This document shows positions 51,970 to 57,871 of a stretch of DNA of 57,871 nt, one piece after another (within the stretch, counting starts at the first letter, position 1; each line of letters starts with the position of its first letter). Made by a program: the position numbers and the translations under genes. Below the pieces are notes generated by a model. It did not search any database. It was not told where the DNA came from and saw only the letters and a list, made by a program, of their open reading frames with translations. The DNA comes from Lachnospiraceae bacterium. GTDB lineage: Bacteria; Bacillota; Clostridia; Lachnospirales; Lachnospiraceae. The stretch is from NCBI GenBank assembly GCA_017938485.1, contig JAGBBM010000027.1, forward strand, positions 1 to 57,871. Reading direction: 5' to 3'.

Positions 51970-53367
51970 TTGAAAAAAATTATTTCTATATTATATACAG
52001 TAGTTTTAGTAGTAGCTCTATCTGTACAACCTGTCTATGCAAGTTCTACGGAAAACACTACAGAAACTGATACCCAAGAGTCAATACCCCCTGAAGATGC
52101 ACCGGATATACATAGCGAAGCTGCTATTGTTATGGATGCAGCAACAGGACAGATATTATATGAAAAAAATGCATACACTACCTTATATCCTGCCAGCATT
52201 ACTAAGATACTCACAACCTTAGTTGCTCTTGAAAACAATGATATTAACTCAGTAATTACTATGTCAGAAGAGGCAGTATATGGTATAGATTGGGACAGCA
52301 CTCATATTGGTTTAAAGGCCGGTGAACAAATCACTGTAAAAGACGCCTTATATGCTACTATGCTTGCGTCTGCAAATGAAGCTGCCTGGGGTCTGGCAGA
52401 GCATACATCAGGAGACTTAGAAACCTTTTGTACTCTAATGAACGACAGAGCAAAGGAAATAGGTTGTATTGGCACTAACTTTGTAAATGCTAACGGACTT
52501 CACAATGACAACCATTACACCTGTGCCTACGATATGGCTCTCATAACAAAAGAAGCACTTAAAAATCCTGATTTTGTAACCATTGCCTCAACCAGATACT
52601 ACGAGATAGAGCCAACTTCATATACACCAGAGACAAGATATCTAGTTCAAGGTAATCAGCTTCAAAATCCGGAATCTGAATACTACTACAAATACTGTTA
52701 TGGTGGTAAAGTGGGCTACACCAATATGGCTCAAGGTACCTTAGTAAGCTGGGCTCAGCAAGATGGCGTAACTCTCATATGTGTTACTATGAAGGCCAGT
52801 CTAGGTGCTTACAAATATATGGATACTACCGCACTTTTTGATTATGCCTTCGACAAATATGCTAAAATGTATCCGCTAAATACCTTCCAGTTTACAAGCG
52901 AAGATATAGCTAATACAGAAACATTTTTAAATGATTTCTACGGTGGCAAAAATTTAGGCAAGCTAACTCTTACAGCTGATTTATCAACCTATGTTTTAGC
53001 CGAAAAGGATACTCCTTACAGTCATCTTGATACCATCTATGAGATGAGTACGGAAGAGTTGGATGAACACATATCTGGTTATCTAAAGATATATCACGAA
53101 GACACATTGCTTCATAGTATACCAGTATATTTTGACGGATACATCAATTCAGAAGACGAAGCCGCTGTTGAAGCCGCCATAGCAGCAGGAATTATCAAGC
53201 GGCCAATCAACTTTAGTTTTGGCAAATTCTTTGCCACTTTAATTATGGTAGGTATACTCCTTGTGGTAGGCAGATACTACTATAAAAAAATGTCTTATGT
53301 ACGAAAAAAACGAAAAGAATATATAAGACGAAGAAACGAAGCAAGAAAGAATGGAGATTCATTCTAG
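51970..53367 (+). CDS. dacF: D-alanyl-D-alanine carboxypeptidase
   Basis: 465 aa from TTG 51970, preceded by AAAGGATTGA. This start gives a clean signal peptide (KKIISILYTVVLVVALSVQPVYA); a TTG at 51928 would add 14 residues before it. Serine active-site motif YPASITK (SxxK), SANEAAW (SxN) and KVGYT, with Val in place of the usual Thr of KTG. C-terminal PBP5-type beta domain, then a membrane helix (FFATLIMVGILLVVGRYYY) and a basic tail. Trims D-Ala from stem peptides. Vegetative or sporulation use cannot be told apart, so the symbol is tentative. Confidence 0.88.
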   Translation: MKKIISILYTVVLVVALSVQPVYASSTENTTETDTQESIPPEDAPDIHSEAAIVMDAATGQILYEKNAYTTLYPASITKILTTLVALENNDINSVITMSEEAVYGIDWDSTHIGLKAGEQITVKDALYATMLASANEAAWGLAEHTSGDLETFCTLMNDRAKEIGCIGTNFVNANGLHNDNHYTCAYDMALITKEALKNPDFVTIASTRYYEIEPTSYTPETRYLVQGNQLQNPESEYYYKYCYGGKVGYTNMAQGTLVSWAQQDGVTLICVTMKASLGAYKYMDTTALFDYAFDKYAKMYPLNTFQFTSEDIANTETFLNDFYGGKNLGKLTLTADLSTYVLAEKDTPYSHLDTIYEMSTEELDEHISGYLKIYHEDTLLHSIPVYFDGYINSEDEAAVEAAIAAGIIKRPINFSFGKFFATLIMVGILLVVGRYYYKKMSYVRKKRKEYIRRRNEARKNGDSF

Positions 53368-53377
53368 GGGGACTAAT

Positions 53378-54514
53378 ATGGAAAAAACACCAAAAAACAA
53401 TTTACATCTAATTCAACAAGCAAACAAGGATATGCTTGATTATTTTAATGACTCATTTTTAGATGATTTGGAAAACATCCAGAAACTAAAAACCCAAGCA
53501 TTCGAAATAGATATCAAGATAGATGAATTAGAGAAGACAAAAAATATATATGCATTTAAATCATCTTCCCGAAAAAGCGTCTTTACCCCAACTGTATCTG
53601 ACGATATGGAAAATGAAAAAAGTCGACTTATTGATGGTAAGATAAATGATTTACTTTCCGTAAAGGAATCCTTATATAACAAAATTTCCAGTTTAGAATA
53701 TAGTCTTGCTTCCGTAAAAAAACGTTTATCACTATTAAATGATGCTGAAAATGCTATTAAGGAAATGTCAGCAACATTAGCTCCTGAACTTCTTGCTTCC
53801 TCTTCTTCAGAAGAAAACGAAGACTTTGAATTTGTTCAGGAACCTACTCCAAACGAGGTATCCAATCATGGATATAATATACTTATGCATGATGCCTTTG
53901 AAAAAGCCTTCTACTCTACGCTTATAGAAAGAAACGTAAAAGATGGCATTATGAATATGAACCATAAACTTGAGATGCTCTCTTATCTTCTTTCCACAGA
54001 TATTAACAGAGCAAAGATTACTATCCAGGAGCTTACTCAAAGCTCCAAACGTATTCTTGATGTGGTGGAAGACATCAGCAGTAAGCTTGATTCCAAGATA
54101 GATTCATCTCAGCCAATCTGGAATATGATGGATGAATTCGTAATGCACCAAAGAGACAATCATCCAGAATGTATAATAGATGCCAACATAGAGTGCACAG
54201 ACTATGAAATCAATTTACACCCTGTGTTTACAATTAATTTGATTAAGTTACTTAATATATTCTTTGACAATGCCTTCAAACATTCCAATGCCAACAGCAT
54301 TGACCTTCAGGTATGCATCAGCAAAAACAAAATTGATGTTTGCTTGACTGATAACGGAATAGGCATTAACCCAGACTATCTAACAGTGAGTCCATGGTAC
54401 AGCAGCTTACATAAAGCTCACGAGATAATCTATTTGTTAGATGGTAACTTACATATTAACGGAGACCCAACAAAGGGTACCACAGTAAGATTTGATTTTC
54501 CTGTTCAGGAATAA
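53378..54514 (+). CDS. Cytosolic histidine-kinase-like protein
   Basis: 378 aa from ATG 53378 with AGGGGGA upstream; an ATG 27 bp earlier overlaps dacF. The N-terminal ~130 residues are coiled coil (KLKTQAFEIDIKIDELEK..SLEYSLASVKKRLSLL). A possible dimerisation/phosphoacceptor helix has MNMNHKLEMLSYLL (about 207-220). The C-terminus is a HATPase: N box IFFDNAFKHSNANS, G1 DNGIGI and a final KGTTVRFDFP. No membrane helix and no response regulator gene in the window. It follows dacF and precedes argS by 27 bp. Confidence 0.75.
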   Translation: MEKTPKNNLHLIQQANKDMLDYFNDSFLDDLENIQKLKTQAFEIDIKIDELEKTKNIYAFKSSSRKSVFTPTVSDDMENEKSRLIDGKINDLLSVKESLYNKISSLEYSLASVKKRLSLLNDAENAIKEMSATLAPELLASSSSEENEDFEFVQEPTPNEVSNHGYNILMHDAFEKAFYSTLIERNVKDGIMNMNHKLEMLSYLLSTDINRAKITIQELTQSSKRILDVVEDISSKLDSKIDSSQPIWNMMDEFVMHQRDNHPECIIDANIECTDYEINLHPVFTINLIKLLNIFFDNAFKHSNANSIDLQVCISKNKIDVCLTDNGIGINPDYLTVSPWYSSLHKAHEIIYLLDGNLHINGDPTKGTTVRFDFPVQE

Positions 54515-54541
54515 TATATAATATAGCAACCGGAGGATACT

Positions 54542-56233
54542 ATGAAATCAAAAATTGCAGAATTAATCTTCAAAAATGTAGAAGGATTAAGTAAAGACGA
54601 AGTATTAGGACTTATGGAAATTCCACCAAAACCAGAAATGGGTGATTTTGCATTTCCTTGTTTTAGACTCGCAAAAACTATGAGAAAGGCTCCACAAATG
54701 ATAGCTTCAGATATCAAAGAAGCCATCGGAGAAGTAGACTTCCTTGATGAAATCCAGGTTCTTGGAGCATACTTAAATTTCTTCGTAAATAAAGAAACTT
54801 TTGTTAAGTCTATGATAAATGCAGCAATGGACGAAAACTTCGGAGGTTCCGACATAGGTAATGGACAATCTATCTGTATAGACTACTCCTCTCCTAACGT
54901 TGCAAAGAACTTCCATGTAGGACATTTGCGTACAACAATTATAGGAAACTCTTTATACAAAATATATTCTAAGCTTGGATATAATGTTGTAAGAATTAAC
55001 CACCTTGGCGACTGGGGAACACAGTTTGGTAAGTTAATCGTTGCTTATAAAGCCTGGGGTAATGAGGATGCCGTTAAAAATGAAGGTGTGGCAGAACTCA
55101 TGAGACTTTATGTAAAATTCCACGAAGAGGCTGACAAAAATCCAGCTCTCAATGATGAGGCAAGAGCTTGGTTCAGCAAAATGGAAAATGGCGACGAAGA
55201 AGCCTTAAAGATTTGGCAGTGGTTTAAAGACATAAGTCTTATCGAATATAAAAGAACCTATGACCTTCTTGGTATAGATTTTGATAGCTACAACGGTGAG
55301 AGCTTCTATAGAGACAAAACTGCAAATGTAGTTGAGCGAATTCAGTCAGCAAATCTCCTTACAGAAAGTGAGGGAGCAAAAATTGTAGATTTAGAGGCAT
55401 ACGATATGGCACCTTGCCTCATATTAAAAAATGACGGAAGTTCTATATACGCAACTCGTGACTTGGCTGCAATCTTCTACCGTAAAGAAACATATAACTT
55501 TGTAAAATGCTTATATGTAACTGGTCAGGAGCAAAAGCTTCACTTTTCACAGGTGTTCAAAGTAGTTGAATTGTTAGGTAATGAATGGGCTAAAGATCAG
55601 TTAGTTCACATCCCTTACGGTTTGGTTAGCTTAGAGGGTGCAAAGCTTTCTACAAGAAGTGGTAATATAATTTACGCAGAGGATATTCTTCTGGAAGCCA
55701 TCTCTAAGATAAGAGAAATAATTGAGGAAAAGAATCCTAACATTCCTGATAAAGATGAAACTGCTAAAAAAATAGGTGTAGGTGCTGTTTTATTTAATGA
55801 TTTATATAACCAGCGAATCAAGGATGTTTCTTTCAAATGGGAAAAGCTCCTCAATTTTGATGGAGAAACTGGTCCATATGTACAATACACATATGCTAGA
55901 TGTGCCAGCATCTTAAGAAAAGTTGAAAATTACACTCCAAGCACTGATATAGATTGTTCACTTCTAACAGATGTGGAAGCTATCGATTTACTTAAAGAAA
56001 TTTCTAGATTCCCTAAGGTTGTACTTGATGCCTCAGAAAAATATGAGCCATCTGTTGTAGCAAGATTTGCTGTAGACGTAGCACAATCCTTTAACAAGTA
56101 TTATAATGCATGTAGAATAAATGTGGAGGATGATGCATTAAGAAATGCCAGAGTAACCCTTGTTCATCTTACAAAGAAAACAATTAAAGATGCCCTTCTC
56201 CTTTTAGGAATTGAGTGTCCAGAACAAATGTAA
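54542..56233 (+). CDS. argS: Arginyl-tRNA synthetase
   Basis: 563 aa class I synthetase. N-terminal Add1 domain (EMGDFAFPCFRLAKTMRKAP..IAS), HIGH signature as SSPNVAKNFHVGHLRTTIIGNSLYKI, HLGDWGTQFGKLI, the MSK-like region GAKLSTRSGNI, and the C-terminal DALR domain (GPYVQYTYARCASILRK..). Strong leading-strand gene, with a terminator downstream. Confidence 0.96.
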   Translation: MKSKIAELIFKNVEGLSKDEVLGLMEIPPKPEMGDFAFPCFRLAKTMRKAPQMIASDIKEAIGEVDFLDEIQVLGAYLNFFVNKETFVKSMINAAMDENFGGSDIGNGQSICIDYSSPNVAKNFHVGHLRTTIIGNSLYKIYSKLGYNVVRINHLGDWGTQFGKLIVAYKAWGNEDAVKNEGVAELMRLYVKFHEEADKNPALNDEARAWFSKMENGDEEALKIWQWFKDISLIEYKRTYDLLGIDFDSYNGESFYRDKTANVVERIQSANLLTESEGAKIVDLEAYDMAPCLILKNDGSSIYATRDLAAIFYRKETYNFVKCLYVTGQEQKLHFSQVFKVVELLGNEWAKDQLVHIPYGLVSLEGAKLSTRSGNIIYAEDILLEAISKIREIIEEKNPNIPDKDETAKKIGVGAVLFNDLYNQRIKDVSFKWEKLLNFDGETGPYVQYTYARCASILRKVENYTPSTDIDCSLLTDVEAIDLLKEISRFPKVVLDASEKYEPSVVARFAVDVAQSFNKYYNACRINVEDDALRNARVTLVHLTKKTIKDALLLLGIECPEQM

Positions 56234-56249
56234 TATATCATTCTTAACA

Positions 56250-56298
56250 AAAAGAGAACCAAAGGATAAATTATATTCTATCCCTTGATTCTCTTTTT
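56250..56298 (+). terminator. argS terminator
   Basis: AAAGAGAA..AGGATA pairs with TATCC..TTCTCTTTTTTT around a short AT loop. Confidence 0.8.
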
Positions 56299-56329
56299 TT
56301 ATGTTTCACAGCTAATTTTCATTCTTATT

Positions 56330-56480
56330 TGTGGATAACTACCTTAGTGAATTGTGGATAAGTTTTTCACCTATATTGTACTTTTTATCTTATATAGTAC
56401 AATATATAGATTATACTCCGCGTAGTTATACACATTATCCACAGGGTTATCAACATTTTTGTTTATAAACATGTGGATAA
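56330..56480. other. DnaA-box cluster (candidate oriC part)
   Basis: Four perfect TTATCCACA boxes: three on the minus strand (56330-56338, 56353-56361, 56472-56480) and one on the plus strand (56435-56443). Two near matches also occur: TTATACACA (56426-56434) and TTATCAACA (56447-56455). All lie in a 150-bp gene-free stretch of very AT-rich DNA. Confidence 0.75.
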
Positions 56481-56497
56481 CTTGTTTATAATGCTTA

Positions 56498-57260
56498 CGT
56501 TTCACGTGAAACATCAAGTATATTATTTATATATCAGATTAACAATTCTTGCTCTTTGATAATACATACTCTTTCTTCTTATTCCTATTTATAAAATCTA
56601 AATAACTCTTCAAGTTTCACGTGAAACATCAGGTTTATTATATTAAATTGATAATATCTGTTTTTTGATAATATATACTCTTTCTTATTATGCTTATTTA
56701 AAAAAAATAAATAACTATTCAGGTTTCACGTGAAACAATTACTTTTAATATAATTTAATACAAACATATGGATTATTAATCATCAAATATATTAAAAGTT
56801 ACAATTTATAATAAACGAAATATTGTTTCACATGAAACAAGTTAGTAAATAGAAACATCAATCTAAAAAAATGCATAATTGCAATTTTAAACTTTTAACA
56901 AATACTACAATAAACTATATAATACTAATTATTCAAATCGAATTTCCATTCAGAATACATTAATTTAATGACGTTCGCAATGCGACGTAATAGCTGTTCA
57001 TATGTCTTTTAATATATGTTTCACGTGAAACATATTTAATTTAAGAACATCAAGAGAATGTTGGCAATAAATCAATTAAACTATGTTTTCTATTCGTCAT
57101 ACATAACAATAACAGTTTCTACAGTCAACAAATAATTCTATGTTTCACGTGAAACCCTATATCATATTTTATCTTTTTAGATATTTAGCAACAAATCTAT
57201 TTATTTTACAATAATCACATAACAATCTTTGTAATTTGTGCAAAGGTTTCACGTGAAACA
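56498..57260. promoter_or_regulatory. parS cluster, seven sites
   Basis: Copies of the 16-bp parS palindrome TGTTTCACGTGAAACA: 56498-56513, 56613-56628, 56722-56737, 56824-56839 (one change in the core, CATG), 57017-57032 (perfect), 57141-57156 and 57245-57260. Outer bases vary in the others. ParB/Spo0J should load here. parA starts 126 bp after the last site. The rest of this 1.15-kb gap is AT-rich with no gene. Confidence 0.92.
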
Positions 57261-57385
57261 TACGGATTTTTATGTATCCGTGTCAAAAACTATATATTGT
57301 ACCTTATATAAAATTCTTCCCATATTTAGATATGGCGAAAGATGTCAGTTAGTGTTATAATAATGATTACGTATGGAGGTTTAAA

Positions 57386-57871
57386 TATGGGTAGAATTAT
57401 AGCAGTAGCCAACCAAAAAGGTGGCGTTGGCAAAACCACAACTTCAATCAATTTAGCAGCATGTCTTGCAGAAAAAGGTAAGAAGGTTTTAGCTGTAGAT
57501 ATGGATCCCCAAGGTAATCTTACTAGTGGTCTTGGAATAGATAAAAACAATCTTTCCTATACTATATATGATGCTATGTTAGGAGAGTGCAATATAGGCG
57601 AATGTATGATAATTCGTCCTTTGGACAAGCGACTTAACATAAGCGTATTACCGTCCAGCAGAGATTTAGCTGGTGCGGAAGTAGACTTCATAGAATTAGA
57701 AAAACCTCAGTACATACTTAAGAATCTTTTATCAAACATCAGAGATAAGTATGACTTTATAGTTATAGATTGTCCTCCTGCATTAGGAGTACTTACTGTC
57801 AATTCTATGACAGCAGCAGATACGGTGTTAGTTCCTATCCAGTGTGAGTTCTTCGCCTTAGATGGTCTTTC
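57386..57871 (+). CDS. parA: ParA/Soj chromosome partition ATPase, 3' end outside window
   Basis: 162 codons from ATG 57386 (TGGAGG upstream) to the window end, frame open. Deviant Walker A KGGVGKTTTSINLA (near 10-23), DMDPQGNLTSGLG (Walker A'), FIVIDCPPALGVLTVNS (Walker B) and VPIQCEFFALDGL. It is the leading protein of the ParABS system; parB would be expected next to the right. Close to the parS cluster. Confidence 0.95.

Noticed and set aside
56498-57260. Plasmid or phage origin
   Set aside because: The parS sequence is the chromosomal type and the flanking genes (argS, thrS, trmB, ispE) are chromosomal housekeeping genes.
56240-57385. A hidden gene in the long gap before parA
   Set aside because: Stops are frequent in all frames and the region is full of parS and DnaA sites; the leftward frame at 57326-57550 is the antisense shadow of parA.

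Overview
The window comes from the chromosome of an AT-rich, Gram-positive, spore-forming and flagellated anaerobe. The best fit is a Lachnospiraceae-type Clostridium relative. The signs are a GerA/GerB germinant receptor, SpoIIR, a SipL-like SPOCS-LysM protein, a flagellin with a sigma-D-type promoter, a threonyl T-box, a classical parS palindrome family and strong AGGAGG ribosome sites. The species is inferred from gene content, not from a marker gene.

Layout. 1-3.6 kb holds two unrecognised genes (one cut by the window edge), then an RHH-type DNA-binding gene paired with a PD-(D/E)XK-like nuclease gene. 3.7-6.7 kb is a ddl-murI-DUF1934-methyltransferase operon read leftward from a clear promoter. 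6.76-7.09 kb is a large palindromic element. 7.1-11 kb carries gerA, a fused gerB-gerC and spoIIR, then a GntR regulator and ispE. 12.8-14.8 kb has a sigma-D-type gene and an Rpn-family nuclease.

14.9-38.7 kb is the most unusual part: a type VII secretion-like locus with an EssC-type ATPase, a YukD-like ubiquitin-fold protein, five WXG100-size proteins and one larger candidate substrate. It also has a TPR protein, a PP2C phosphatase, an FHA/zinc-ribbon protein and three transmembrane Ser/Thr kinases with three different outer domains. EssA, EssB and EsaA are not seen. Two stand-alone LytTR regulators, an MFS transporter, a large membrane protein and a lipoprotein lie beside it. Three promoters in this locus (T7SS operon, LytTR2-MFS operon, lipoprotein) share a 14-bp box exactly 6 bp upstream of a TTGAA -35 element. 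A fourth copy of the box lies beside LytTR1. The likely reading is one LytTR-controlled, phosphorylation-tuned secretion regulon.

38.7-47.1 kb has sipL, two small envelope genes, tyrA, flagellin and T-box-controlled thrS. 47.13-47.59 kb is a second, inverted palindromic element of the 6.8-kb family, with a third member nested in its tip. The three share short internal-loop sequences while the helices around them differ and remain paired. 47.6-51.8 kb has three small membrane proteins, a hypothetical gene, tRNA-Lys and trmB. From 52 kb all genes read rightward: a D,D-carboxypeptidase, a histidine-kinase-like gene and argS. Then comes a 1.15-kb gene-free region with six DnaA-box-like sites and seven parS-like palindromes, and finally parA/soj, cut by the window end. 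The strand switch near 51.9 kb together with these sites suggests the window lies at or next to the replication origin and partition centre.
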